From: Liolophura sinensis | Lineage: Eukaryota; Mollusca; Polyplacophora; Chitonida; Chitonidae | DNA length: 64,000 nt | Assembly: GCF_032854445.1 (NCBI RefSeq) | Contig: NC_088302.1 | Span: forward strand, 26,377,080-26,441,079 | Reading direction: 5' to 3' | In this document: in pieces, positions 8,304 to 23,300 of the stretch | Position numbering within the stretch: position 1 is the first letter of the stretch | How the letters are laid out: each line of letters starts with the position of its first letter | Notes under the pieces: generated by a model | The model's input: only the letters and a program-made list of their open reading frames with translations | What the model was told of the DNA's origin: nothing | Database searches by the model: none | Translations under genes and position numbers: made by a program

Positions 8304-11300
8304 GTAAGACAGAGTTTACTTTTAGTTGACGGTTTCCGTCATGTGTTTGACTGTCTGAGTGATAACAGAGACCATTGTGTAAATTATGAGTGTGAGCATT
8401 TCTCAGATGAATATGACTGAGATAAGCTGCTATGCCTCGGCTTGTTATTAGTTTCGTGTACACGTCTCAGTGAGGCGACATTTACAAGAGGTCAAGGACG
8501 AGTGAGGGTGATGAAGGTGTGCGCTGCTAGCTTTTTACTGATTGGTCAAAATCGTATTGTTGTACATCAAGACATCTATTGATTTGTTACCGTACCCTGT
8601 TATAATGTAGCTTATAGGGTACCTCTATGCGTCTATGTTTATATAGAAACATAAACTGTTAACGTATAACCCCATAGAGCTATCCTGGCCGTACATGGGA
8701 AGATCTGCAGTTACCTGTGGATGGTTGGGGGTTTCCCTTATGCCGGTCGCCGTCGTATAAGTTAAATATTCTTCAGTACGGCGTAAAACACCAATCAAAT
8801 AAATAAATAAATACAGCTACACTGTAGGATATATAATGCAATTTTAAATTTTGTCCTGAATTTTAAATCTTTCAGATGAATCTTATTGAATTTCTGCTAG
8901 TATTTTAGAATACCCCAAATAATAAACATTCGCAAAATGTCAGCCTTGCATGTCCATGAATTGTCATTTGAAATCGGTAATAAAGCTCCTTTTAAACTTC
9001 AGAATCTTTATAACACGATAAATACCGATAGTAAAGATACATGTACGAGTCTGATATTTACTGAAATGCAGTAATTGTGGTAAATACAGAAAATTCAATT
9101 CGATTAGACTTAAGTAAATATTGAATTTTGCCAAAAGTCTGGGGAATAGACCTTTCCGAACTGTCAATCAAGAACATCCAATAATGGAGTTTCGAGTTGG
9201 AACTCTTGGCAAAAACAGTTCTACTGTGTCATTTGACTTGTGAAAATAGTTAGGCAACTTTTGTTGACATTTATTTACTGATCACCTGTCTCCCCCTTTT
9301 CCAGAGGCACAAAGGGCACTTCTTTCTTTTAGGAACTTCTTAAGTTCATAAACATTCAGATTCTCAGTTTTCTCCATAATTCGTCTGCTCTAAATCACTT
9401 TTATGACACTTTTTTTTAGATCGACATGTTTTAGTGAAAATGATCAAAAGTAATTGCCTAACACTCTTGACAGGTCACATGATACAGTTGGACTTTCTAC
9501 CTTCATCGATAAAAGAGTTTGAACTCGGAACTCCCCTATTGACCAATCATAAGCAGTATTGTTGCAAATAGGTCAACTGGGTGTCCCAGACATTAGTTAC
9601 AAATGTTCAGTCTTTCTGACGTTGCGGTTGCTTTCACAGGAAATCAAATGAAATGCAACATTGTCACGAGAAGGGGTGGTGGGACATTGGCTGTGTTGGA
9701 TCCATCCATAGTCTCTAATGATAACATATATCAAGAGTTCATGGACATCAAAATGTTAACTACCCTCTCAGAAATACTGAGTTTTTTTCCAAGGTCGTTT
9801 TGAGTTTAACACCAAACATAAACGTAGCTCTCTTGGGGATTCTTTGATAACGTACATGTATAGGTTTAAAACAAGAATTTTCAGTTTTGATCTATTACAG
9901 CAGGTATTATGGTGTAGTGAAGTCTAAATTTGTCACCGTCATTATACCAGTCCATGACTGAATTAATTTAATTCACAAAAAAATAAACAGTTGACTGCCC
10001 AGTCTATAGCTTGACTTTACTATTCGTATGTCTATTACAATTATTTTACATGTACATTACACTTGACGGCTACATGTGTGTACACAGGTTGTCTGTAACT
10101 CGTTTACTAGTAGTGTACATGAATTATTAGGATGATCGGCATATAGCTGGTCATAATATATTCAGTTTTTCTTTAGCTTATAGCATACTTTTGAATTTTG
10201 TAAACTCCTTACTCAGTATTTTGAATACTGTTAAACAGTAGTTGAGGTTGACGTCTATAAACCCCTGTATGTGTATGTGTTGTTCCAGCATGATTATAGC
10301 TATTAGAGTTGTTTGAATCAATCATTTTCCAAGCCCATGAATTTATTAGCTGGACCCAAATGCTAAAAATATGAAAATACATATACTTGTGTATTTCAAT
10401 GGATTTTCAGCTGCAAGTGGTCCAACCATTACTGCACATTAAAGCGACAAAGGGCAGTTTACATAGACATGCATGTAAGACTCTGCTATCATCATGTATC
10501 ATGTTAGACTCTGCTATCATCATGTATCATGCTAAAACATGCAGGTACCTGTATATAGCACACTGATTCTCAGATAAATACTCACTTGGGTCATGTGGAT
10601 TTCCTTTGCAAATTCCTGTTTATGGTCACAACAATATCTTATAGGCCTATGCGACACAGAATAGTGTGTTCAAAATTTAAGGTTTACCATTTTCTTGTAT
10701 TGAATCCTACTTCTGTCCATCAGCTGATGGTTAAGGAACACACATATCACCAGAGTTTGCATTATTGTTGTTTCACCTAAACGTTTTCAGTACTATTATT
10801 AATGACTCTTTTGCTGACTGTTTTTATTGGCTATTCCTTTTGCATTCTTCGAAACTATATCACTCATGTGAAGATTTACAGCTGGCAAAGTCAACCCTTT
10901 ACACTCAGATTGTGCACAATTTTAATAACAATATGGTCTTGTTTGGCCTGTAAAATGGACAGACTGATGGCATTGTTATTAGTTTTGCAGTGATATCATA
11001 GTTACTCAGAGCCAATCATCAGCATACTCTTAAGTCACTTGACTAGAAAACTGGAGGTGAAAACAAAGCAAATTTAACCCAGGTGAAATAGGCACTGAAG
11101 AAGATTTTGGCATAAAAAATGAAAAATAGCTTTTCGGTAAGGAATTATTTCTGAAATGTTAATCGGGATGTACATGTATATCTAGCCTTAAGATAGAATA
11201 GTTTTAATGTCCTGTAGTACTCTAAACTTAACCATCGGCAATACTCAGCGTTTCACCCATTTAACTCCATGTCATTTATCACCTCCAGCTCCTCGCGAGA

Positions 11301-14300
11301 ACCCGGATGCTCTAAGGGTCAAGTGTTCATTTCCCAGCTCATCATAATCATGTCATAATAATAAAAACAGCACTATGCCACAATATGAACAGATACATGG
11401 TGACTCTATGAATGTCTGAAGGTTCTGCTTTGCACCTGTGCAGCCTCAGGGTTTTTCAAATTTTAATCTTCGTGTATGAAAGTTTATTTTAAAGTTTGTT
11501 GTTGGTTGTGAAGTAATTGTTCTGTACATTTACTTGTGCTTCATGTGTTTATTCAGGTGGTGACATCCATCTGCCCTACAAATAACAAACCCATTGCGCA
11601 AGTCACTCAGGTAAGCAATAGAAAACTCATCACACTTGTCATGTGCAGCTTCGTCTCTTGGCAAATGCAGTACTGTTAAAATGAGTATTGATGGGAGTAC
11701 CTAGAGTATTGACATTGATGATCATAGTGCCTAGAGTATTAATTGATGTTGATGATTATAGTGCCTAAAGTATTAAATGATGTTGATGATCTTAGTGCCT
11801 AGAGTATTAATTGACGTTGATGATAATAGTCTCTAGAGTATTAATTGACATTGATGATAATAGTGCCTAGAGTATAGACATGAATGATTGAACATATAGG
11901 TCTGCCAGCAACCTTCGGATGATCGTGGGTTTCCCCCGGGCTCTGCCCAGTTTCCACCCACCATAATGCTGGCTGCCGTTGTATAAGTGAAATATTCTTG
12001 AGTACGGCGTAAAACATCAATCAAATAAATAAATAAATAAATAGAACATATAGTCCTAGAAGTATCAATAGAACGAATGAATGAACAAAAAAACTTAAGA
12101 CGGCTTATTGGCATGTATCAATAGATATAATGATCATAATACTTGATATGCCGGAGTTGTGGCCTAGTCATTTGTCTACCTGTTGGTAAAACTCACAAAG
12201 TGTGGGATCAAACCAGATCTGGTTATGGAATTTTTTGAACTCGCCCCTGCTAACAACATTCATGGATTGTTGATGACCACCGGTCTTCCACAAATGGATG
12301 TATTGGGTGCATACGTGTTCAGGGACATGTATCTGTACATCACGTGGGAAAGTTCATCACTGACATGCCAAAGGTTCAACATGTCCAATCTGTACGTCAC
12401 ATGTGGGAAAGTTCATCACTAATATGCCAAAGGTTCAACATGTCCATTCTGTACATCACATGTGGGAAAGTTCATCACTGACATGCCAAAGGTTCAACAT
12501 GTCCATTCTGTATGTCACATGTGGGAAAGTTCATCACTAATATGCCAAAGGTTCAACATGTACAGTCTGTACGTCATATGTGGGAAAGTTCATCACTAAT
12601 ATGCCAAAGGTTCAACATGTACAGTCTGTACGTCATATGTGGGAAAGTTCATCACTAATATGCCAAAGGTTCAACATGTCCATTCTGTACATCACATGTG
12701 GGAAAGTTCATCACTGACATGCCAAAGGTTCAACATGTCCATTCTGTATGTCACATGTGGGAAAGTTCATCACTAATATGCCAAAGGTTCAACATGTCCA
12801 GTCTGTACGTCACATGTGGGAAAGTTCATCACTAATATGCCAAAGGTTCAACATGTACAGTCTGTACGTCACATGTGGGAAAGTTCATCACTAATATGCC
12901 AAAGGTTCAACATGTACAGTCTGTACGTCACATGTGGGAAAGTTCATCACTAATATGTCAAAGGTTCAACATGTCCATTCTGTACATCACGTGGGAAAGT
13001 TCATCACTAATATGCCAAAGGTTCAACATGTACAGTCTGTACGTCACATGTGGGAAAGTTCATCACTAATATGCCAAAGGTTCAACATGTCCAAACTGAA
13101 CATCACATGTGGGAAAGTTCATCACTAATATGTCCAATGGTTTACTCCAGGCACTCCCTATCCTTCACTCATTTAAATGGACCACCATTGATATGTAAAT
13201 GTAAAATTACTTATTATGATATTAAATGAATGAATTAATGTTTAACGTGGCTTAAAGTTACATTAACAATATTTCAGCGAAATCATGATGAAGTATGGCG
13301 TTGAATTAGTCATGTAAGTAAATAGCAGCTGGTTAGGTGCAGTAGTTTCCTGGTTTTGTCTGTGTTCCACCACAGTCCACCCATAAACCTAACTACCATC
13401 AGAAAAAAGAAATATTCCTGACAAGGTTTGGAAAATCGCATTGAATCAGGTGATAAATAAATCAATGATCATATGTGTACTGTGAGTATGAATAGTTCAG
13501 TTTAAGTCTGCTGTTAACACCAATTTTATGCTGGGTGTCATATCATATGCATAATTTTCTGTTTTATTACTTTACCATTAAATCAGATTTCTGTTTTCAG
13601 GGAAGTCCTGCAGATTATGAGAAAGCAATCACAGCCAGCAAGCAAGCTTGGGAGGTCTGGTCGGATGTATGTACATGTCATTGTGCTCTTAATACCCCTG
13701 ATACATCAGTCAACCAATAGACACGTGTCACAGTTTACAGTACACATACATGTATAATCTTGTCAAGTGTAATATGATAGTAATTTCGCCAGAGAAAATG
13801 ACTAGGGTGAATTGAACTATGCAGTTGGTCAGTAATGTCGTATTGGCTATGTGCAACAGATTGATTGTAGGCTATGTTGATTGTGGTTACCACGAAAACA
13901 TATGACTTTGTGACAAGGATATTATGTTGCCGTTGTAGTGACAAAAAACTAATACACGTACAACAATCACTTTGTGGAATATTTATTTATTTGTTTGATT
14001 GGTGTTTTACGCCATACTCAAGAATATTTCACTTATACGACGGCGGCCAGCATTATGGTGGGTGGAAACCGGGCACAGCCCGGGGGAAACCCATGACCAT
14101 CCGCAGGTTGCTGACAGACCTTCCCACTTACAGCCGGAGATGAAGCCAGCATGAGCTGGATTTGAACTCATAGCGACAGCGTTGGTGAGAGGCTCCTGGG
14201 TCATTACGCTGCGCTTGCGCGCTAACCGACTGAACCACGGAGGCCCCCTTTGTGGAATAAAACCTCGGAATGAATGGTTATAGCTAAGTGCAACATTGGC

Positions 14301-17300
14301 AATATTTCAGCCACTTTTCGTATACAGCATCTTGTCATTTGATCTGTTAGACATACATGTGTGCATGCAGCTGATGACTGTTTGCTCACTATCACACTGT
14401 CGTCGAAACTCTGGTTTTAGTGTCCATGTTGGCGTCTTTTGTGTTCTAGGAGACCAGCAATAACCAGAAAGATTCCTGACAGATGGAATATAGAATTTGA
14501 TATATACACAAACGGTGTGCATTTATATTTTATGGTATTAATGTAACATGTTACATTGATTTATATTTGCCATATCCTGATAGTGTAATGTGTAAATGCC
14601 CTGAACTGACCTGTGGCACTTAAGTGATCTTTGATCAAACTTATTTGCAGGTGCCAGCTCCAAAGAGGGGAGAAATTGTTCGTCAGATTGGTCATGCTCT
14701 CAGAGAGAAGCGCCTCCTTCTGGGAAAACTGGTTTGTCTGGTTTAGTTATAGATGTCGTGCTTGTATTTATTTGTTTATTTGATTGGTTTTTGTATGCCG
14801 TACTCAAGAGTATTTCATTTATATGACGGAGGCCAGTATTATTGTGGGAGGAAACCAGGAGGTTGCTGGTAGACCTTCCCACATATGACTGGTAGACCTT
14901 ACCACATGTGACTAGTAGACCTTTCCGCATGTGACTGGTAGACCTTCCCACATATGACTGGTAGACCTTCCCACATATGACTAGTAGACCTTTCCGCATG
15001 TGACTGGTAGACCTTCCCACATGTCACTGGTAGACTTTCCCACATGTCACTGGTAGACCTTCCAACATATGACTGGTAGACCTTCTAACACATGACTGGT
15101 AGACCTTCTCACACATGACTGGTAGACCTTCCCACATGTGACTGGTAGACCTTCCCACATGTGACTGGTAGACCTTCCCACATGTCACTGGTAGACCTTC
15201 CCACATATGACTGGTAGACCTTCCCACATGTCACTGGTGGACCTTCTCGCATGTGACTGGTAGACTTTCCGCATGTGACTGGTAGACCTTCTCGCACATG
15301 ACTGGTAGACCTTCTCACACATGACTGGTAGACCTTCCCACATGTGACTTGTAGACCTTCCCACATGTGACTGGTAGACCTTCCCACATATGACTGGTAG
15401 ACCTTCGCACATGTCACTGGTGGACTTTCCCGCATATGACTGGTAGACTTTCCGCATGTGACTGGTAGACCTTCCTGCATGTGACTGGTAGACCATCCTG
15501 CATATGACTGGTAGACCTTCCCACATGTCACTGGTAGACCTTCCCACATGTCACTGGTAGACCTTACCACATGTGACTGGTAGACCTTCCCACATGTGAC
15601 TTGTAGACCTTCCCACATATGACTGGTAGACCTTCCTGCATATAAGTGGTAGACCTTCCCACATATGACTGGTAGACCTGTGATTGGTAGACCTTCCCAC
15701 ATATGACTGGTAGACCTTCCCACATGTGACTGGAGAGAAAGCCAGCATGAGCTGGACTTAAAACTCACAGAAGTCACATTGATGAGGGGCTCCTGAGTCA
15801 TTGCGTTACGTTGGCACACCATCCACTTGCCCATGAAGGCATCTTGTACTTTTTGCAGGGCTAGAGTGTCACAGCTCAAGATGCCAATTCAAACCTGACA
15901 TTGGAGAGAATTTGTGGATTCCATGGCAATCATTGTAGCCCTTGGCAACAATAATTAGTTGGTGATGCTGATGTGGCCATATTTGCTTGAATATCACTGA
16001 GCAAGTTTGTATGTCCCACCTGAGAAAGTTTTTCAGGATGTTGCCAAGCAACTTGATCAGACCACTGAGCACGTTTGTATGTCAAATCTGAGAAAGTTTG
16101 TCAGGATGTTGCCAAGCAACTTGATCAGATCACTGAGCATGTTTGTATGTCCCACCTGAGAAAGTTTGTCAGGATGTTGCCAAGCAACTTGATCAGACCA
16201 ATGAGCATGTTTGTATGTCACACCTGAGAAAGTTTGTCACAATCTTGCCAAGCAACTTGATCAGACCACTGAGCATGTTTGTATGTTACACCTGAGAAAG
16301 TTTGTCACTATCTTGCCAAGCAACTTGATCAGACCACCGAGCACGTTTGTATGTCACACCTGAGAAAGTTTGTCATTATGTTGCTAGGCAACTTGATCAG
16401 TAGTTTACACAGAGAATTCTGGCTTTCTCTACCCAAAAGTGAAAAATTCTTGAGTATGACGTTAAAGATCAATAAAGTAAATGGACAAGTTGAATGTGGC
16501 AATGTACATTTGTTCTGTTAAGACAGACAATTATCCATTTTTATGGTCAGTTGAGAGGGCACAAACTGTTGGTCTGAATAACACATCTACATCTTAATGT
16601 AATTTGGTGTTCAGTAGGTGTTTGAAAAAGCTACATGTAAATCTAAATTTTTGTTGTAGGGCAGATTGATATTCGAAAGGTCATTTGTTGATTATAAGGC
16701 TTGGTTTATAAGGTTTTATAGCATATATGTAGATCATTATGGAAATGGACGGAGATGAATATTTGGAGGTGAAAATGGCCTGTATTGTAAACAGTTACAA
16801 GTATGCATGTGGTTGATTCTATGCTAGATGTAAGGTTGAGCATGTAAGGCGATATAGTGCTTCCTTCTATTTGTGCATTTCTAAGTGCTTACTGTACATG
16901 ATTTCAGGAATCTCTGGAGATGGGGAAAATTTTACCTGAAGGGGAAGGGGAGGTGCAGGAGTTCATTGATGTGGCAGACTTTGCTGTGGGTCTCTCCAGG
17001 ATGTTTGCAGGACATGTGTTCCCATCAGAGCGTAAGCACATCTCAGCATTAATGGAACTTTTAGGCTTCTCCACTGAACAGATGTGTTTATATGTGTTGA
17101 AACTTAAACATTTTCTGTAGAACCAAAAGAATAGTTTCTGTACATTAAGTGGTGAACATGACATGTATATGTACATTTCACCTAACTGTTCGCCAAGCCA
17201 AGTTTTTGTATTTTTGTAAAGTTTGTAGTCAGGTTAACATTTTCATTTTTAACATGACTGTGGTTGAGCCCAGTTTATTTTCAGCACTCAGTCGGCAGTG

Positions 17301-20300
17301 GTATTTTCTATTTAATATGTATTGATTTGGGTGCTTTGAAGGGTCACTAAGCTTTCCATTGATGGTTACCTTGCACCTTCTGAGTCGTATTAGGTCCAGG
17401 CAGTGTCTTATTTCGTGTAGACTAATGCTCTAATTCCAGGCCATATCTTACTCTAATGTTTTTGGTTCAGGCCATGTCTTACTCTAATGCTTTAGGCTTA
17501 AGTCATGTCTCACTCTAATGTTTCAGGTCTAGTCCATGTCTTACTCCAGTGTTTTAGGTCCAGGCCATGTTTTACTCTAATGTTTCAGGTCTAGTCCATG
17601 TCTTACTCCAGTGTTTTAGGTCCAGGCCATGTTTTACTCTAATGTTATAGATCCAGGCAGTGTCTTACTAGATTAATGTGTAAGGTCCAGTTCATGTCTT
17701 ACTCCAATGTTTTAGGTCCAGGCAGTGTCTTACTAGATCTATGTGTAAGGTCCAGTCCATGTCTTACTCTAATGTTTTAGTTCCAGTATATGTCTTACTC
17801 TAATGTTTTATGTCCAGGCCATGTCTTACTCTAACGTTTTAGGTCCAGGCCATGTCTTACTCTAATGTTTAGGTCCAGGCCATGTCTTACTCTAATGTTT
17901 TAGGTCCAGGCAATGTCTTACTCTAATGTTTTAGGTCCAGGAAGTGTCTTACTAGATTTATGTGTAAGGTCAATCCATGTCTTACTCTAATGTTTTAGTT
18001 CCAGTATATGTCTTACTCTAATGTTTTATGTCCAGGCCATGTCTTACTCTAATGTTTTAGGTCCAGGCCATGTTTTACTCTAATGTTTTAGGTCCAGGCC
18101 ATGTCTCAGTGTAATGTTTTAGGTCCAGCCCATGTCTTACTCTAATGTTTTAGGTCCAGTCCATGTCTTACTCTAATGTTTTATATCCAGGCCATGTCTC
18201 ACTCTAATGTTTCAGGTCTAGTCCATGTCTTACTCCAATGTTTTAGGTCCAGGCCATGTTTTACTCTAATGTTATAGATCCAGGCAGTGTCTTACTAGAT
18301 TTATGTGTAAGGTCCAGTCCATGTCTCACTCTAATGTTTTAGTTCCAGTATATGTCTTACTCTAATGTTTTAGGTCCAGGTCATGTCTTACTCCGATGTT
18401 TTAGGTCCAGGCCATGTCTTACTCCAATGTTTTAGGTCCAGTCCATGTCTTACTCCAATGCTTTAGTTCCAGTATATGTCTCACTCTAATGTTTTATGTC
18501 CAGCCCATGTCTTACTCTAATGTTTTAGGTCCAGTCCATGTCTTACTCTAATGTTTTAGGTCCAGGCCATGTCTTACTCTAATGTTTTAGGTCCAGCCCA
18601 TGTCTAATGCTAATGTTTTAGGCTTAGGTCATGTCTCACTGTAATGTTTTAGGTCCAGTCCATGTCTCACTCTAATGTTTTAGGTTCAGGCCATGTCTCA
18701 CTCTAATGCTTTAGGCTTAGGTCATGTCTCACTCTAATGTTTTAGGTCCAGGCAATGTCTTACCCTAATGTTTTAGGTTCAGGCCATGTCTCACTCTAAT
18801 GCTTTAGGCTTAGGTCATGTCTCACTCTAATGTTTTAGGTCCAGGCAATGTCTTACCCTAATGTTTTAGGTTCAGGCCATGTCTTACTCTAATGCTTTAG
18901 GCTTAGGTCATGTCTCACTCTAATGTTTTAGGTCCAGGCAATGTCTTACCCTAATGTTTTTGGTTCAGGCAATGTCTTACTCCAATGTTTTAGGTTCAGG
19001 CCATGTCTCACTCTAATGTTTTAGGCTTAGGTCATGTCTCACTCTAATGTTTTAGGTCCAGGCCATGGCTCACTCTGTTTTAGGTCCACGCCATGTCTTT
19101 CTGTAATATTTTAGGTCCTGACCATGTTTTATGCCAATGTTTTAGATCCAGATCCAGGCCATGTCCTACTCTAATGTTTTAGGTCCAGGTCATGTTCTGA
19201 TGGAAATGTGGAACCCCTTAGGCGTTGTGGGAGTCATCACTGCCTTTAACTTCCCAGTGGCTGTGTATGGTTGGAACACCAGTCTGGCTCTTGTCACTGG
19301 CAATGTTGTTTTATGGTAAGACAATTCTCATTTTGCCAGGACCCCCCATTATGATTATGATTCTTTCTGCTGCCTTGTTTGGCATTCAGCACTGAAAGGT
19401 TAGAGATAGGAAACCAGACTTTTGGCCCAGTGTCAGTATCAGTTGACTCGGGTGTCATGTCTGGTGTCTTCAGCTTTATGCTTGAGTTGTGACAACATTT
19501 AGGGGGCATGGATTCACCCTGCCACAAGAAGACATGGAATACACAAGTTTACACATCCAATGACTCCACGTTGTCATATGACGGAAAAACCGTTAAAGGA
19601 AACGACCTTTAAAAATCAAAGTAAGCATCACTTAATAGATCACTTAAAACTATGCCTAAATATACTTTTTTTTAGATTTTTGTGAAGACAATTAAAGGCA
19701 TTCAAACGTTTTGGTGGGTTTCATGGACCATACTATCAGAGTTTAGGAACTCTGACGTCACAGGTAATGTTTCCAACTCTAGTCACAACACTGACTGTTG
19801 TAATAACTCTTTTTACATATGAGTAAAACACTGAAATAATGTTCTCAAAATTCCTTCCTTCGGATGAACACGAGGAAAAAAAGGGTGATGTGATCTCAGA
19901 GTTCCTAGATACCGTCAATATGGATCATACATCCTACCTTAGTATTCATATATTTGAATGCCTTTCAACACTCTTTAAAGAAGTCTAGAGAAATAAATAA
20001 AAGTATTTTTGGGCATAGTTTTCAGTTGTCTATGTGATGAACCTTACTTCATATTTCAACTTTCTTTTACTTTGTGACATAAAAACCCAGGCATACATGT
20101 ACATACATATGGATTAGAGGCAAGACATGTATTAAAATAAATCACTATTAAGGCGCATGTTGACTTCACAACTTGAAGTTTATTCTGAACTAATTATTCA
20201 CTGATGCCTTCACTGAAGTCTGTTGAAACCTTTGGTTTAAATAGCCTGTTGTAACTCAGTCAAGTTAAACAGTTTGATTGGCAGCGAGTCCATTATAACT

Positions 20301-23300
20301 ACTCACAAGAGAAAACTAACATTATACAAAATTCAAATTTTAAAATATAAGATCTCCACAATACATTTTTACAAACATCAGTAACAGTCATTAAAAATCA
20401 AGAGTTATATGTACTTGTATACTAGTATCAGAAATTATGTTTTGAATTCTATTCTATTAGAAGCTGTTAAAAGTAGAGCTGATCAGTCATGAACCAAGTC
20501 TCATGCAAGCCAATGTTATATGTATATATAATGTTTTTTCACTCGTGCTAGTGCAAGATCATCTTCATTCCTCAAAAAGATACAAGAGGAAATAGTTTCC
20601 ATCAAGCTCAAGGTTTCCATTAAGCTCATGGTTTCCATAAGATCATGGTTTTCATGCTGTCAGATAAACATCTATATGTCTGTGCTTGTTTGTTCAGGAA
20701 AGGAGCCCCTACAACTCCACTGACCAGTATTGCTGTTACAAAGTAAGTGTTTAACTGCCATTTTTCTTTTCATCGAGGTCAGTATTTTTTTTTGGCAAGG
20801 TCAGCAATTTCTGTTATCAAGGTCAGTATTTTTTCGTCAAGGTCAGTCTTTTTTTTTTCATCAAGGTCAGTATTTTTTTTCATCAAGGTCAGTATTTTTT
20901 GTTTCGTGGTTTGTGTTTGACTTAATAAGAAGTTGTATCCTACTTTAAAGATGATTATTCTTGAGTATTTATTTATTTATTTGATTGATGCTTTACGCCG
21001 TACTTAAGAATATTTCACTTATATGACGGCGGCCAGCATTATGGTGTGAGGAATCCAGGCAGAGCCCGGGGGAAACCCACGACCATCTGCAGGTTGCTGA
21101 CGGACCTTCCCATTTATGGCAGGAGTATTCTTGAGTAAGGCGTAAAACACCAATCAAATAAATAGATAAATAAAGATGGAACTTAAATCATGGGGTCATT
21201 TTACGTACAATCGTATTTGGCAATGGAGGTCAGGAGATTTGTCGAGTATCCGGCAAGGGGCCATGGATTTGTTCCAAGCATTCATATTTTCTTCATCCTT
21301 AAAGCCAACGGTCGTCATGTACTCTGTAAAGATAGTAACTGCTTTGAAATTGCATGAAATTTAAAAAAGTGTGAACAAACGTTCTATAGGTACATTCCTC
21401 ATTAAGCCATTAATATGAAGCTGACAACATCATACGCAGTGGCAGAAAAAAAGCATGTTTTGCAAGAAGGGCATGGACTGAGTGGGACTTCCGCCATGTG
21501 GGGAATATTTATGGTCTCCTGTTACTGTGACCTGTCATTTGACGCATGCTGTTGAAGACATACAAAATTCAGTTTCAAGGACAGTGCCAGGTCACCTGGA
21601 CACTAATTGAAAGATGTGATATGAACAATAATTTCTTTTTTTTTTTTTATTAAAAATTAGTTTCTATTTGCCCTGGAGCAGAAAAAAAATTACAGTAGAT
21701 GCATGTAAATGTAAGAAAATAAAATATGCAGTTTCTTTGTTGAATTAACACGTAAAAAGGAATGTTTGAGTACTGTATGAACATGTCCTTCTTTTAAACA
21801 CTTGTGTTCAGCTGTGCGTGTTCATGCCGTTACGGTGTATACCTGCCCTTCAGCTACACATCTGTTGACAAGCTACCTGCATCTGCATTGGGTTTAAACA
21901 TCATACCCAAAATTTCTGGCTAACGGATTAACAGTGATTGAGGCTATAGCTGCTTGGGGCAGTTATGTGTAGGATTCAGGCTCTCTGCTCTCTGTCCATT
22001 ACCTACATGTATGTCCTTGTAGGTGTGGAGAGGTGTGTTGTATGTGTATTACACTATTTGCTGTGTAGATGTACCTTCCATGTTATACAATCACAAAGGC
22101 AACTGATGGATCTTCCTAGTGACGGTGTAAAATCTTTATTGACACCATGAGTAGATTTAAAATAATGTCATTATTGTATTTGTTGTACCCTGTTTATTCT
22201 AAAATTCGTGACACCTGGACAACGGATCATTTTAGCCAATATATATGTAATTCTAGCAAGAATATTGAGTTCCTTTTTTTCTCACATGGTTAAACCATGG
22301 GATGAACAACATACTCATATCTTTACTTTTCCAAAAGGCTGGAAAAGAAACGTAGTATTCTACTTTCAACACTAGTAATATTTGTCCCACATTTTACAAA
22401 AATTAGAGTATGAAAGTAAAGGCTGCACAAAAAATACCTTTCCCATAGATGCTTGGGGAAAAACTAAACCATGTTGGCCTTTACAGTTACAGTACATGTA
22501 TTTCAGATACTTGCAATGTATGTGTTAATGTGTGTGTGTGTGTGTGTATATATATGTATTCTGATGTGCAGAAAAAAACATAGGAAACTTTCCTGAATTT
22601 CTACATCATTGTATTCCAACTGCAGTTTTGAACTTTCGTTCTCAGTAGTATCCCAGTGCAAACATTGTATGCAAGACCTACTTATAGCTGCAAATGCTGC
22701 TCTTTTCAGAATTGTCTCTTCTGTGATGGAAGCTAACGACATGCCTAGGGCTACCTGCTCGCTGGTGTGTGGAGGGGCTGATATAGGGTAAGTTGTCAGC
22801 TTGTCATTTTCATATAAACGTGAAAAAAGTGGGAAGCCTTACTCCTTTACTTCATGACAGACCTGTGTTTGTGTGCCACCTGTAACTTCTTTGTTCAAAG
22901 CAAGTGTTCTTTCTAAACGGCTGTAATTTAACAAAGTGTTCTCACTCAATGAATTTAATACAAATGTTAGATATTTAATAGAATTTTTCATGTATATGCC
23001 TTATTCAAAATGTCAGGAAGTTTACATGTAGAAATCAAGAAGTATTTTTTCCCACCTGTATCTTAGATCAGAATTCCTTATTATTTAATATTTCTGTATA
23101 TTTATGTATTTATTTGATTGGTGTTTTATTCAGTACTCGAGAACATTTCACTTATATGTCTGGCAACCCGTACTGTGGTGAGAAGAAATAGGCAGAGCCT
23201 CATGACCATCTGCAGGTTGCTGGCAGATCTTCTCATGTACGACCGGAGAGGAAACCAGCATGAACTCACAGAGGCCGCATCAGTGAGAGGCTACTGGGTC

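Larger units (their letters stand above)
8304..11556. other. ALDH7A1 intron 1
   Basis: Holds a truncated SINE B (8690-8815) and a foldback element (9177-9543). From 9544 to 11556 I see only AT-rich sequence, a two-copy 25-bp duplication near 10470-10530 and no recognisable gene. Confidence 0.7.

Noticed and set aside
12183-13128. Several repeated open frames ([13 protein letters not shown]...)
   Set aside because: By-products of the 59-bp array in ALDH7A1 intron 2.
15109-15879. 256-codon - strand open frame with a repeating [11 protein letters not shown]-like peptide
   Set aside because: It lies wholly on the 23-bp array. The unit has no stop in this orientation and 23 is not a multiple of three, so the frame cycles. 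It is an artefact of the repeat.
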